Source of the DNA: an uncultured Oscillospiraceae bacterium
GTDB lineage: Bacteria; Bacillota; Clostridia; Oscillospirales; Oscillospiraceae
Direction of reading: 5' to 3'
NCBI GenBank assembly: GCA_910588495.1
Contig: CAJUPU010000001.1
Location: forward strand, 88,651-152,650
Length of the DNA stretch: 64,000 nt
Below the pieces are notes generated by a model that worked only from the letters and a program-made list of their open reading frames with translations, ran no database searches and had not been told where the DNA came from. Position 1 is the stretch's first letter; every line of letters begins with the position of its first letter. Below are positions 8,247 through 16,907 of this stretch, in pieces. Made by a program: the position numbers and the translations under genes.

Positions 8247-8735
8247 TCAGACGCCGCCCGCCACCTTGGCCCGGACCCGGTCGATGATCTGCCGGGGCAC
8301 GAAGTCGGACAGGTCCGCCCCATACCGGGCCAGCTCCTTCACCACGGTGGAGCTGAGGAAGGCGTATTTGGGGCGGGTGTAGAGGAACACCGTGTCCAGC
8401 CGGGCGTAGAGCTTGGCGTTGAGCATGGCCATCTGGATCTCCGACTCGTAGTCGGACACCGCCCGCAGCCCTTTTACCAGCACTCTGGCCCGGTTGCGCC
8501 GGGCGTATTCCGCCACCAGCTCCTGGGAGCAGTCCACCCGCACGTTGGGCAGGTCCGCCGTCACCGCTTCGATCAGCTCCACCCGCTCCTGGGGGGTGAA
8601 CAGGCCGGTGGGCTTGGCGGAATTCACGCTGACGCACACGATCAGCTCGTCGAAGATGGCGGCGGCCCGCTTGATGATGTCCAGGTGGCCCAAGGTCACC
8701 GGGTCGAAGCTGCCTGGATAGATGGCGCATTTCAT
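8247..8735 (-). CDS. coaD: Phosphopantetheine adenylyltransferase CoaD
   Basis: Catalyses the ATP-dependent adenylation of 4'-phosphopantetheine, the penultimate step of coenzyme A synthesis, in the cytoplasm. At 162 residues it is the usual length. The nucleotidyltransferase motif GSFDPVTLGH is at about 8-17 (T-x-G-H box), and LSSTVVKELARYGAD is near the C-terminus. The ATG is preceded by AGGAGG that lies inside the end of rsmD, with three bases between the genes, so the two are coupled. Confidence 0.97.
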   Translation of the reverse strand: MKCAIYPGSFDPVTLGHLDIIKRAAAIFDELIVCVSVNSAKPTGLFTPQERVELIEAVTADLPNVRVDCSQELVAEYARRNRARVLVKGLRAVSDYESEIQMAMLNAKLYARLDTVFLYTRPKYAFLSSTVVKELARYGADLSDFVPRQIIDRVRAKVAGGV

Positions 8736-8738
8736 GGC

Positions 8739-9284
8739 TCATGCCCTCCTGCGGTACAGGGTGGATCTAATCTTGCCGTAGCGGTAGTCCCGCCCCTTCT
8801 CATAGGGGTCCGGAAGGTCTGGGAGGGGGTGGTCCGCCGGACTTTCGCACACTATTATACCATTTTCCACCACGATGTCAATCTCGGCGATCAGCTCCAG
8901 CGCCCGCTCCAGCTCTCCCGAGGCGTAGGGCGGGTCCAAAAAGATGAGGCCGTACTTCTCCCCGGCCCGGCTGAGGAAAGCGGCGAAGTCCTTGCCGTGG
9001 CAGGCGCAGCGGTCCTCGAAGCCGCAGGTCCTGACGTTGCGCCGGACGATGTTCAGCGCGGCGGGGGCGCTGTCCACGAAGTCGCAGAAGCACGCCCCCC
9101 GGCTCAACGCCTCGATGCCCAGCTGGCCGGTGCCCGCGAACAGGTCCAGCACCCGCCGGCCCTCGATGTCGAACTGGATGGCGCTGAACAGCCCCTCCTT
9201 CACCCGGCTGGTGGTGGGGCGGGTGTCCAGGCCGGGCAGCTCCTCCAAACGCCGCCCCTTGGCGAGGCCGGTGATCACTCTCAT
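8739..9284 (-). CDS. rsmD: 16S rRNA (guanine(966)-N2)-methyltransferase RsmD
   Basis: SAM-dependent methyltransferase modifying G966 of 16S rRNA, 181 residues. The N-terminal MRVITGLAKGRRL and TRPTTSRVKEGLF, the SAM loop DLFAGTGQLGIEALSRGA (about 47-64) and the catalytic DPPY (117-120) are all present. The start ATG overlaps the uvrC stop as ATGA. rsmD followed by coaD is a widely conserved pair. Confidence 0.97.
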   Translation of the reverse strand: MRVITGLAKGRRLEELPGLDTRPTTSRVKEGLFSAIQFDIEGRRVLDLFAGTGQLGIEALSRGACFCDFVDSAPAALNIVRRNVRTCGFEDRCACHGKDFAAFLSRAGEKYGLIFLDPPYASGELERALELIAEIDIVVENGIIVCESPADHPLPDLPDPYEKGRDYRYGKIRSTLYRRRA

Positions 9285-11131
9285 GGCGTCTCGTCCCTTC
9301 CTTCCTGGTCTTTTCCTGGGTGGAAATGGTGGTATACCGCCGCCGCCGTGCTCTTGGGCACCACGGCGGCCAGCTCGTCCAGCGCGGCGGCCTTGACGGC
9401 CCTCACGCTCTTGAAGTGTTTGAGCAGCTGGGCCTTCCGGGTGGGGCCCACGCCGGGGATGCCGTCCAGCGCCGAGCCCTTCAGGTGCCCCGCCTGCTGC
9501 TGGCGGTGGAACTCGATGGCGAAGCGGTGGGTCTCCTCCTGGATGCGGCCCACCATGGCGAACAGGGCCTGGTTGGCCTGTATGCCGATCTCACGTCCGT
9601 CCCCGGCCACCAGGGCCCGGGTGCGGTGGCGGCCATCCTTCACCATGCCGTACACCGGGATATCTCCCAGCCCCAGCTTGGCCATGGCCTCCCAGGCCAC
9701 CTTCACCTGCCCCGCGCCGCCGTCCATCAGCAGCAGATCGGGCTTTTCGGAAAACTTCTCGTCTCCGTCCAGATATCGCCGGAACCGCCGCTCCACCACC
9801 TGCTCCATGGAAGCGTAGTCGTCGGCATGGGGCATGTCCTTCAATTTGAAGTGGCGGTAGTCCCGTTTCAGCGGCCTGCCGTCGATGTGCACCGTCATGG
9901 AAGCCACGATGTCCGAGCTGCCCGTGTTGGAGATATCGAAGGCCTCGATCCGGTGGGGGAGCTCCTCCAGCCCCAGCAGGGCCCCCAGGGCCTCCGTCAG
10001 CTTGGAGCGGCGCTCCTCGGCGGTGGTGGCCCGGAGGACTTCCTCGGCGGCGTTCTCATTTGCAAGCCGCACCAGCTCCATCTTGGCCCCCCGCTGGGGG
10101 GTGAGCACCTCAACTTTCCGGCCCACCGCCTCGGTGAGCATACGGGCCAGCTCCACCTGCTCGTCGATGTCGCAGGGCAGGAGGATCTGCCGGGGGAGCT
10201 GCCCCCGCCCGCCATAATACTGGGCGGCCAGGGTGGACACGGTGGCCGCCTCGTCCTCCTCCATGGGAGCGCTGAGCAGCTCCCAGTCCTTGGCCGCCAG
10301 CTCACCGCCGATGTAGTGGAGCACCACAAAGCAGCTCTTGGCCTCTCCCCGGTGATAACCCACCACGTCGGTGTCCGCCAGCGATCCGGCTACCGCCTTC
10401 TGCCGGGTGGACAGCAGCTGGATAGAACGGATGCGGTCCCGGAGCTGGGCGGCCTTCTCGAAGCGCAGCTCCTCCGCCGCCAGCTCCATCTCGGCGGTCA
10501 GCTCATCCACCACCTCGTCCAGCCGCCCCTCCAGCAGCCGCACCGCCTGGTCGATGGAGCGCTTGTACTGGCTCTGGTCCATCTCCTCCCGGCAGTAGCC
10601 GTCGCACATCCCCATGTGGAAGTTGAGGCAGGGCCGCTCCCTGCCGATGTCCTTCGGAAACTTCCGGCGGCACGCGGGCAGGCGCAGGGCCTGGCGCAGG
10701 GCGTCGATGATGCCCTGGCTGGCGAACCGGGAGCCGTAGGGGCCGAAGTACCGGGCCCCGTCGTCCTCCGCCCTGGCGGCCAGGGAGAACCGGGGGTAGT
10801 CCCCCGGGGACAGCCGGATATAGGGGAATCCCTTGCTGTCCTTGAGCAGGATATTGTACCGGGGCTGGTGGCGCTTGATCAGGGCGCACTCCAGCACCAG
10901 GGCCTCGAACTCGGACTGGACCACGATCACGTCGAAATGGTCGATCTGACCGACCATGGCCCGGGTCTTTTCGTTGTGGCGGGACTGGTCCTGAAAATAT
11001 TGGCTCACCCGGTTCTTCAGCGCCTTGGCCTTGCCCACGTAGATGACCTCGCTGGCGGCGTTCTGCATGATGTATACGCCGGGCTTGAGGGGCAGGGCGT
11101 GGGCTTTGTCCCTCAGTTCGTCGAATGTCAT
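9281..11131 (-). CDS. uvrC: Excinuclease ABC subunit C (UvrC)
   Basis: Nuclease subunit of nucleotide excision repair that cuts on both sides of the lesion in the UvrB-DNA complex. The 616-residue product has the N-terminal GIY-YIG domain (GVYIMQNAASEVIYVGKAKAL, about 18-38), a UVR motif near 205-240 (EELRFEKAAQLRDRI), the RNase H-like endonuclease domain around 370-540 (IEAFDISNTGSSDIVASM, LLMDGGAGQV), and tandem helix-hairpin-helix at 555-610 (LDGIPGVGPTRKAQLLKHF). It heads a four-gene operon. Confidence 0.98.
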   Translation of the reverse strand: MTFDELRDKAHALPLKPGVYIMQNAASEVIYVGKAKALKNRVSQYFQDQSRHNEKTRAMVGQIDHFDVIVVQSEFEALVLECALIKRHQPRYNILLKDSKGFPYIRLSPGDYPRFSLAARAEDDGARYFGPYGSRFASQGIIDALRQALRLPACRRKFPKDIGRERPCLNFHMGMCDGYCREEMDQSQYKRSIDQAVRLLEGRLDEVVDELTAEMELAAEELRFEKAAQLRDRIRSIQLLSTRQKAVAGSLADTDVVGYHRGEAKSCFVVLHYIGGELAAKDWELLSAPMEEDEAATVSTLAAQYYGGRGQLPRQILLPCDIDEQVELARMLTEAVGRKVEVLTPQRGAKMELVRLANENAAEEVLRATTAEERRSKLTEALGALLGLEELPHRIEAFDISNTGSSDIVASMTVHIDGRPLKRDYRHFKLKDMPHADDYASMEQVVERRFRRYLDGDEKFSEKPDLLLMDGGAGQVKVAWEAMAKLGLGDIPVYGMVKDGRHRTRALVAGDGREIGIQANQALFAMVGRIQEETHRFAIEFHRQQQAGHLKGSALDGIPGVGPTRKAQLLKHFKSVRAVKAAALDELAAVVPKSTAAAVYHHFHPGKDQEGRDETP

Positions 11132-11255
11132 TGGGCCGCCTCCCTATACGCCTATCGTCGCGCTTCCTTGTCACGCTCCGCCTGTTCGCGGCGCTCGGCT
11201 TCCCTCCGTCTCGGGCATGACCCGCCTCCGCTACGCGTCGGCGGGGCTTTTACCC

Positions 11256-11275
11256 TCGCTCCGGTCCATCCGCGC
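11256..11275 (+). repeat. Dispersed intergenic repeat, copy 1
   Basis: TCGCTCCGGTCCATCCGCGC occurs exactly here (between ptsH and uvrC) and again at 39610-39629. A diverged relative (CTCGCTCCAGTCCA) lies near 27299 between yigZ and dgt. Surrounding bases are also similar, including TTGTCACGCT upstream of copies here and at 27266. Confidence 0.6.
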
Positions 11276-11302
11276 TGCTCACAACGGCCTCGCGCTTCTT
11301 AC

Positions 11303-11332
11303 AAAAAAAGCGCCGCTGTCGCGGCGCTTTTT
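11303..11332 (-). terminator. Terminator of ptsH
   Basis: Stem AAAGCGCCGC / GCGGCGCTTT with loop TGTC, followed on the minus strand by TTTTTTT. It ends the ptsH transcript just upstream of uvrC. Confidence 0.85.
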
Positions 11333-11349
11333 CATGATCGACGTTAGGA

Positions 11350-11613
11350 TCACTCGGTGAACTCAGAGTCGATGAGTTCCACCAGAGCCTTGATGGCAGC
11401 CTCCTCATCAGGGCCGTCGGCAATGAGGTTGATGGTCGTGCCCTTCACGATGCCCAAGGACAGAACGCCCAGCAGGCTCTTGGCATTCACACGGCGGTCA
11501 TCCTTTTCCACCCAGATGGAGCTCTTGAACTCGTTGGCCTTCTGGATAAAGAACGTGGCCGGACGGGCGTGCAGACCGACCTGGTTGTTTACTGTAGTCT
11601 CTTTCATGAACAT
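11350..11613 (-). CDS. ptsH: HPr family phosphocarrier protein
   Basis: Small carrier of the phosphotransferase system, 87 residues. The phosphorylatable histidine is in GLHARPAT (His16) and the regulatory serine region is NAKSLLGVLSLGI (Ser around 47), the site used by HPr kinase in Firmicutes. The presence of His argues for HPr and not the Crh paralogue. The start at 11613 has GGAGGG upstream; a second ATG lies two codons later. It stands alone between its own promoter and terminator, with no enzyme I or EII genes nearby. Confidence 0.93.
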   Translation of the reverse strand: MFMKETTVNNQVGLHARPATFFIQKANEFKSSIWVEKDDRRVNAKSLLGVLSLGIVKGTTINLIADGPDEEAAIKALVELIDSEFTE

Positions 11614-11697
11614 GAACGATTCCCTCCATCATAAAACTCGGTTTTGGTCATATCGGGCCGCTGGGCCGAACCTGCTCCGAATCTTTGTACCTCGATT

Positions 11698-11726
11698 AGG
11701 ATACCAAATTTAGCCGTTATCGTCAA
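11698..11726 (-). promoter_or_regulatory. Sigma-A promoter of ptsH
   Basis: Minus strand: -35 TTGACG (11726-11721), 17-bp AT-rich spacer, -10 TATCCT (11703-11698). The leader to the ptsH start is about 75 nt. Confidence 0.8.
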
Positions 11727-11869
11727 GAGCATTTTCACCAAAAATCACGCTGGCCATTCAGGAAAACCACCTAGATATCACGATTGTCCGGCGCCGGTCC
11801 AGCCTGCCCGCCCCGTCCCCATCCTCATCCCCACAGCGCGGCCAGGGACCGAGATCTCGAAGTCGTTCA

Positions 11870-14254
11870 CTATTTCAGCGTGGCCACCGTGACCCCGTCT
11901 TCGCCCTCTCCGTAGGCCCCGGGGCGGTACTCCTTCACATAGCGGCTCTTTTTCAGGTGCTCCCGCACCGCTTTTCTCAGCGCCCCGGTGCCCTTGCCGT
12001 GGATGATGGTCACCGTCTCCAGCCTGCCCAGAAGGGCGTTGTCCAAAAACAGGTCCACCGCCCCCAGGGCCTCGTCCACCATCATGCCCCGCAGGTCCAG
12101 CTCCGCCTTGGCCGAGGCCGCCCGGAAGGGCCGGGACACCGAGGCGGCCCGCGCCTTGTCCTTCGCGCTCTGCTTTTTCCGGGCGGTCACATCCTCCAGC
12201 ACCCGCACCTCGCTCTGCTTGGCCTTCAGCTTCAAGATCCCCGCCTGGAGCTGGAGGGAGCCGTCCTTATTGACGCCCACCACCTCCGCCTGGGTCCCCA
12301 TCTTCACCAGCTCCACCGTGTCGCCCAGAACGGCGTCCCGGGTGGGCGGCGGGGGCGGCAGATCCTCTCTCCTGCCCCCCAGGGCGGCGTCCGCCTCGTT
12401 GAGCCGGCCGCGCAGCGCCGCCCGCTCCTCGTTGTCGTCCACCCACTCCCGGGCCTTCTCCTGGCGGCGGCGCATCTCGTTGAGCTCCTTGAAGGTCCGG
12501 TCGGCGGCGTCCCTTGCCTGTTCGATGATGGCTCTGGCCTCCGCCTGGGCCTTTTCCGTGGCCTTCCGGCGCTCCTCCTCGATGCGGGCCCGGTACTCCT
12601 CCGCGCGGGCCCGGTCCTCCTCCATCTCCCGGCGCAGCTTCGCCGCCTGCTCTTTCTCTTTTTCCATGGCCTGGCGCTGGAGGTCCAGCTGACTGAGCAC
12701 GTCCTCGAAGCGCACGTTCTCCGCGTCGATGCGGTCGGCGGCCTTCTGGATGATATAGTCCGGCAGGCCCAGCCGCCGGGAGATGGCAAAGGCGTTGGAC
12801 TTGCCGGGGATGCCGATGAGCACCCGGTAGGTGGGGGCCAGGGTCTCCACGTCGAACTCGCAGGAGGCGTTCTCCACCCCCTTGGTGGTCATGGCGTACA
12901 CCTTCAGCTCCGCGTAGTGGGTGGTGGCGGCCACCCGGGACCCCATGGCCCGGGCGGACTCGATGATGGCGGCGGCCAGGGCGGCGCCCTCCACCGGGTC
13001 GGTGCCCGCCCCCAGCTCGTCGAACAGGATCAGGGTCTCGTCGTCCGCCTGCTCCAGGATGGCCACGATGTTGGTCATGTGGGAGGAGAAGGTGGACAGG
13101 GACTGGTCGATGGACTGCTCGTCGCCGATGTCGGCCAGGACGGCGGAGCACACCTTGACGGTGGACCCGTCCGCCGCCGGGATATGCAGGCCGCACTGGG
13201 CCATGAGAGTGAGCAAGCCCAGGGTCTTGAGGGTGACGGTCTTGCCGCCGGTGTTGGGGCCGGTGATCACCAGGGTGTCGAACCTGCCCCCCAGGGCCAG
13301 GTCGTTGCGCACGGCGGTCTTGGGGTCCAGCAGGGGGTGGCGGGCCCGCCTCAGCTCGATGCGGTCGCCCAGCACCGGCTCCATGGCCCCCATGGCAGAG
13401 GACAGCTTGGCCCGGGCGAAGATGCAGTCCAAGGACACTAGGGTCTGGTAATCGTCCTCGATGTCCGCCTTGAACCCGGCGCAGTCGGCGGACAGCTCGG
13501 CCAGGATGCGCTCGATCTCCTTCTGCTCCTTGGCCTGGAGCTCCCGCAGTTCGTTGTTGGCGTTCACCACCCCCATGGGCTCGATGAAGAAGGTGCCGCC
13601 GGAGCCGGACACGTCGTGGACCAGGCCGGGGATGTCGTTCTTGTGCTCGCTCTTCACGGGCACCACGTAGCGCCCCCCCCGCATGGTGATGATGGCGTCC
13701 TGGAGGTACTTGGACTGGTTGGACGAGATCAGCCGGTTGAGCACGTCCCGCACCTTGCCCGCCGCCGCCCGGATGTGCCGCCGGATGTCGGCCAGCTCCG
13801 GGGAGGCCGCGTCGGCGATCTCGTCCTCGCTGAGGATGGAGCCGGCGATCTTGTCCTCCAAAAATCGGTTGGCGGTGAGGCTCCCGAAATAGCCGTCCAG
13901 CACCGTCTTGGCCTCGCCGCCGCCCGCGCCGTACTCGTGGACGTTCCGGGCGCACCGCAGGACCTGGGCGATGTCCAGCAGCTCCCGGGTGTTCAGCGCG
14001 CCCCCCCGGTCCGCCCGCTGGAGGGCGGCCGCCACCGGCTTCACCCCGGACAGGGAGGGCGTGCCGTGTTTCACCAACAGGTCGAAGGCGGCGGAGGTCT
14101 GCTTTTGCAGACGGTGCACATCGTTCTGAACGGCCAGGGGCCGCAGGGCCAGGCACCGCTCCCTGCCCTCCTCGGTGTGTGCCTCCGCAGCCAGCAGGGC
14201 CAGCACCCGGGGCAGCTCCAAGGTCTCTATGGATTTCTCAAATAATGGCGTCAT
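11870..14254 (-). CDS. mutS2: MutS2 family ATPase/endonuclease
   Basis: Homologue of MutS without the mismatch-recognition domain; MutS2 proteins act on branched DNA or collided ribosomes. The 794 residues hold a core/lever domain, the Walker A GPNTGGKTVTLKTLG near 330, ABC-type motifs (DIGDEQSIDQSLSTFSSHM, LFDELGAGTDPVEGAALA), a charged coiled coil (about 520-620), and a C-terminal Smr nuclease domain (ELDLRGMMVDEALGAVDLFL, IIHGKGTGALR). It is the last gene of the yqfC-mutS2 gene run. Confidence 0.97.
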   Translation of the reverse strand: MTPLFEKSIETLELPRVLALLAAEAHTEEGRERCLALRPLAVQNDVHRLQKQTSAAFDLLVKHGTPSLSGVKPVAAALQRADRGGALNTRELLDIAQVLRCARNVHEYGAGGGEAKTVLDGYFGSLTANRFLEDKIAGSILSEDEIADAASPELADIRRHIRAAAGKVRDVLNRLISSNQSKYLQDAIITMRGGRYVVPVKSEHKNDIPGLVHDVSGSGGTFFIEPMGVVNANNELRELQAKEQKEIERILAELSADCAGFKADIEDDYQTLVSLDCIFARAKLSSAMGAMEPVLGDRIELRRARHPLLDPKTAVRNDLALGGRFDTLVITGPNTGGKTVTLKTLGLLTLMAQCGLHIPAADGSTVKVCSAVLADIGDEQSIDQSLSTFSSHMTNIVAILEQADDETLILFDELGAGTDPVEGAALAAAIIESARAMGSRVAATTHYAELKVYAMTTKGVENASCEFDVETLAPTYRVLIGIPGKSNAFAISRRLGLPDYIIQKAADRIDAENVRFEDVLSQLDLQRQAMEKEKEQAAKLRREMEEDRARAEEYRARIEEERRKATEKAQAEARAIIEQARDAADRTFKELNEMRRRQEKAREWVDDNEERAALRGRLNEADAALGGRREDLPPPPPTRDAVLGDTVELVKMGTQAEVVGVNKDGSLQLQAGILKLKAKQSEVRVLEDVTARKKQSAKDKARAASVSRPFRAASAKAELDLRGMMVDEALGAVDLFLDNALLGRLETVTIIHGKGTGALRKAVREHLKKSRYVKEYRPGAYGEGEDGVTVATLK

Positions 14255-14264
14255 AACAGTTCCC

Positions 14265-15800
14265 TCAAAAATCTCCTGTGTTTTCCGGGCCGGTACGGCC
14301 CTTTTTTCTCCGCTCCCCCAGCGCCCACACGGCGTCGAAGCCCAGGGCGGCCAGCGGGAAGGCCATGGCGTACATCAGCAGGCGGTAGCGGGGCTGGACC
14401 TCGATGAACAGGTGGACCCCGAAATAGGCCAGCGCCGACAGCGCCAGCAGCTGGGCGGCCGCCCGGCCCCTGCCCCAGCCGAACAGTGCCGCACAGCCCC
14501 CCAGGCCCGCCGCCAGGAAACAGACCACATAGGCCCCGCTGCACAGCAGCCGGGTCCACCGGTTCACCTGCTCCGCCGTCACCGGCAGGGGCGAGGCGTC
14601 GATCTGCCGCTCCACATTGGGGGTCATGGTCCACACCACCACCTCATAGTCCCCCCACATGGCTTTTATCTTGCTGTCCAGCAGCTTCATCATCCGGGCC
14701 GGCGGGATCTTGATCCGCTCCAGCGCCAGCTCCCGGGCGGTCCGCCTGGGGTCCTCGCTGCCGAACACCAGCGCCGCGTCCTCCTCGCTGTACTTCCCGC
14801 CGGTCTCCTCGTTGAACCCGCACACGAACTTCCACTCCGGGCAGCTGCTGCCCAGACCGGCCTCGTTCACCCCGGACAGCCGGGTCAGCGCCCCAAACGC
14901 GCCCATCACCCCGGCGTACACCGCCGCCAGCACAAGGAGCCGGGCCAGGGCCCGCGCCGCCGCCCGCACGCCGTCCCGGCGCTCCCGAAGGGTCTCCAGC
15001 ACCGCCAGGCACCCGGCCGCCGCCAGCGCCACGACGGCCACCGGCCGCATGGCGTTGCCGCAGGCCAGCGCAACCCCCGCCGCTCCCGTCAGGCCCAGCC
15101 GCTTTTTGAGGCTCCCGGAGGGCGTGGTGTACAGCCACAGGGCCAGCAGGAACAGCAGATCGGACAGGTGCTGGTTGGTGAGCACCGGCACCAGCAGCCA
15201 CGTCCCCGGATAGAGGGTGTACACCACCGCCGCCGCCCGGGCGCCCCCCTCGGAGGCAAAGCGCCTTGCCAAAGCGTACACCAGCACGCTGGTGAAGGCG
15301 GCCCACAGGGCGTTGACCAGCTTGAGCCAGAGCAGGCTCTCCCCAAACAGCTTCATCAGCGCCGCCAGATACACCACCGGCCCGCTCTGATAGGGCCACA
15401 TCTGGAAATAAGGCTGCCCTGTGAGGACTCTCCCCTCCCGGGCCAGTCCCACGGCGGCATCGTACATCACCGCAAAATCGCTGACGGGCCGGGTGTCCAC
15501 CAGGGCGGCGAAGCCCCCCTTCAGCACCAGCGTGCCCAGGAACAGCGCCAGGGCGAACCGCCCCGCGCCGCTCTCCCGCGCCCCCCGGCACAGCGCCGCC
15601 AGCCCCGCCAGGACCAGCGCGGGCCCCAGCAGGCACAGCAGCTTCACCGGCAGGCTCCCCTCCCCGGCCAGCAGCCGGTCCGCGCTCGCCCAGGCCACCG
15701 CCAGCGCCATCAGCCCGAAGCAGCCGAAGCTCAGCCCCAGCAGAACACGCTCCACGGCGCTCCAGGCCCGTCCGCCCCCCAGCCGTGCTTCCTCTTCCAT
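14265..15800 (-). CDS. GT-C type membrane glycosyltransferase (mannosyltransferase/ArnT-like)
   Basis: Polytopic protein of 511 residues with about ten or more hydrophobic segments. The first large loop carries PVSDFAVMYDAAVGLAREG and GQPYFQMWPYQSGPVVYLAALMKLFG, matching the acidic first-loop motif and periplasmic layout of dolichyl-phosphate-mannose mannosyltransferase/ArnT-like families that use polyprenyl-linked sugars. The start MEEEARLGG is chosen because AAAAAGGAG sits nine bases upstream; frames extending into recO lack support. It probably glycosylates a cell-surface polymer or protein; the acceptor is unknown. It lies between recO and mutS2. Confidence 0.75.
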   Translation of the reverse strand: MEEEARLGGGRAWSAVERVLLGLSFGCFGLMALAVAWASADRLLAGEGSLPVKLLCLLGPALVLAGLAALCRGARESGAGRFALALFLGTLVLKGGFAALVDTRPVSDFAVMYDAAVGLAREGRVLTGQPYFQMWPYQSGPVVYLAALMKLFGESLLWLKLVNALWAAFTSVLVYALARRFASEGGARAAAVVYTLYPGTWLLVPVLTNQHLSDLLFLLALWLYTTPSGSLKKRLGLTGAAGVALACGNAMRPVAVVALAAAGCLAVLETLRERRDGVRAAARALARLLVLAAVYAGVMGAFGALTRLSGVNEAGLGSSCPEWKFVCGFNEETGGKYSEEDAALVFGSEDPRRTARELALERIKIPPARMMKLLDSKIKAMWGDYEVVVWTMTPNVERQIDASPLPVTAEQVNRWTRLLCSGAYVVCFLAAGLGGCAALFGWGRGRAAAQLLALSALAYFGVHLFIEVQPRYRLLMYAMAFPLAALGFDAVWALGERRKKGRTGPENTGDF

Positions 15801-15817
15801 GTGGGACATCTCCTTTT

Positions 15818-16573
15818 TCACCCCTCCGGGCTTATCCGCTTGTAAAAGTCCAGCGTGCGGAACCCCCGCTCCAGCCGGGTCATGAGGTACGCCTCCGACG
15901 CCTGGGACAGGCGGCGCAGCCCCTCCCTGTCCAGCCGGAAGGCCAGCAGCCGCTTCCGGGGCCCCCAGGTGATGTGCCGCAGGGCGGCCAGCCCCGCCGT
16001 GGTCAGCGGCATGGACACCCCTTCCCCCAGGCTGTCCCGGCAGGCGGCGCAGTGGACCGTCCCCTCCCCCAGGTGGATGCAGGGGTCCTTGGGCTCGGGC
16101 CGCCCGCACACGCCGCACTGTTCGATCTGGGGCTCATACCCCGCCAGGGCCATGGACCGCCACTCGAAGGCGGCCTTCACCTGGGTGGGGGGGACGTTCA
16201 GCCTGTCCAGGGCATGAAGGCAGTTGAGCGTCACCGCCAGCAGTCCCGGCTCGGTCTGTCCCTCCTCCGCCAGGGCCTCGGTGACCTCCACGAAATAGCT
16301 GGCCAGGGCCAGTTTCTCCAGGTCCGTCCGCGCCCCGTCGAACAGCCGCTCCGAGGCGGTCTCCTTCACCGACCACAGCCCGTTGTACTCATACAGGGTG
16401 AACTCCGCCCAGGCCAGCAGCTGGCAGGCGGCGGAGATGGGGCTGTCCTTTTTCCGGCACCCCCGGGCGGACACAGTGAGCTTGCCCTCCTGCTCGGTGA
16501 GGAGGGTGAGGATCTTATCCGATTCCTTGTAATTCACCTCGCGCAGCACGAGGGCATTGGTGGTCAGGTGCAT
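15818..16573 (-). CDS. recO: DNA repair protein RecO
   Basis: Recombination mediator of the RecFOR pathway that loads RecA and anneals SSB-coated strands. The product has 251 residues: N-terminal OB fold (TNALVLREVNYKESDKILTLL), helical core, and a C-terminal zinc site CGVCGR plus CAAC with the second pair about 20 residues on. The ATG follows AGGAG at eight bases. The 18-bp gap to the downstream glycosyltransferase suggests one transcript. Confidence 0.95.
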   Translation of the reverse strand: MHLTTNALVLREVNYKESDKILTLLTEQEGKLTVSARGCRKKDSPISAACQLLAWAEFTLYEYNGLWSVKETASERLFDGARTDLEKLALASYFVEVTEALAEEGQTEPGLLAVTLNCLHALDRLNVPPTQVKAAFEWRSMALAGYEPQIEQCGVCGRPEPKDPCIHLGEGTVHCAACRDSLGEGVSMPLTTAGLAALRHITWGPRKRLLAFRLDREGLRRLSQASEAYLMTRLERGFRTLDFYKRISPEG

Positions 16574-16592
16574 AGACACCGCTCCTATGTAG

Positions 16593-16612
16593 GCCCCGGC
16601 CTGTGCCGGGGC
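16593..16612. repeat. 8-bp perfect hairpin between yqzL and recO
   Basis: GCCCCGGC-CTGT-GCCGGGGC in the 47-bp gap, just upstream of the recO ribosome site and with no T run. It may tune recO translation or 3' end stability of yqzL mRNA. Confidence 0.5.
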
Positions 16613-16620
16613 GGTATCGT

Positions 16621-16788
16621 TCAAAAAGATCCGCCGGAAGTGCTCTCCCGCGGTCCGGCCTGGCCCTCCGCCCGGGGACCGAACCCCTCCGCCGCCTGGG
16701 CGGGGGCGGCGCTCTGCCCGCCCCGGCTCATGAGCCACGCCTCCGGCAGGCCGGTGGTCCAAAACAGCTGCCAATACGCTGTGTCCAT
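16621..16788 (-). CDS. YqzL-like small protein (55 aa)
   Basis: Short gene in the classic yqzL position between era and recO. The N-terminus MDTAYWQLFWTTGLPEAWLM fits the YqzL pattern (short aromatic W-x-LF-x-x-TG start, then a xAYLLY-like helix). A Gly/Ala/Pro-rich tail of about 30 residues follows, longer than usual YqzL. AGGAGGGACGGCA precedes the ATG, and codon third positions are GC-rich like the neighbours. Function in the family is unknown. Identification rests on the first 20 residues and synteny. Confidence 0.75.
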   Translation of the reverse strand: MDTAYWQLFWTTGLPEAWLMSRGGQSAAPAQAAEGFGPRAEGQAGPRESTSGGSF

Positions 16789-16798
16789 TGCCGTCCCT

Positions 16799-16825
16799 CC
16801 TGTCCATGCTTTAGCATGGGCAGGG
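16799..16825. repeat. Hairpin overlapping the yqzL ribosome-site region
   Basis: CCTG-x-CCATGC, loop TTTA, GCATGG-x-CAGG: a ten-pair stem with one mismatch in the era-yqzL gap. On the minus strand its 3' arm ends in ACAGG, abutting the AGGAGGG ribosome site of yqzL, so folding could limit translation. Confidence 0.5.
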
Positions 16826-16907
16826 CGGCGGCGAATATGTCAGGGAAATTTTGCGCGCCGGAAAGATCCCTCGGCCATCCGGCGGTCTCGGCTGTGGATA
16901 CAGGTCC

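Noticed and set aside
9320..11347. A 675-residue plus-strand frame opposite uvrC
   Set aside because: Shadow frame; uvrC on the minus strand has all expected domains.
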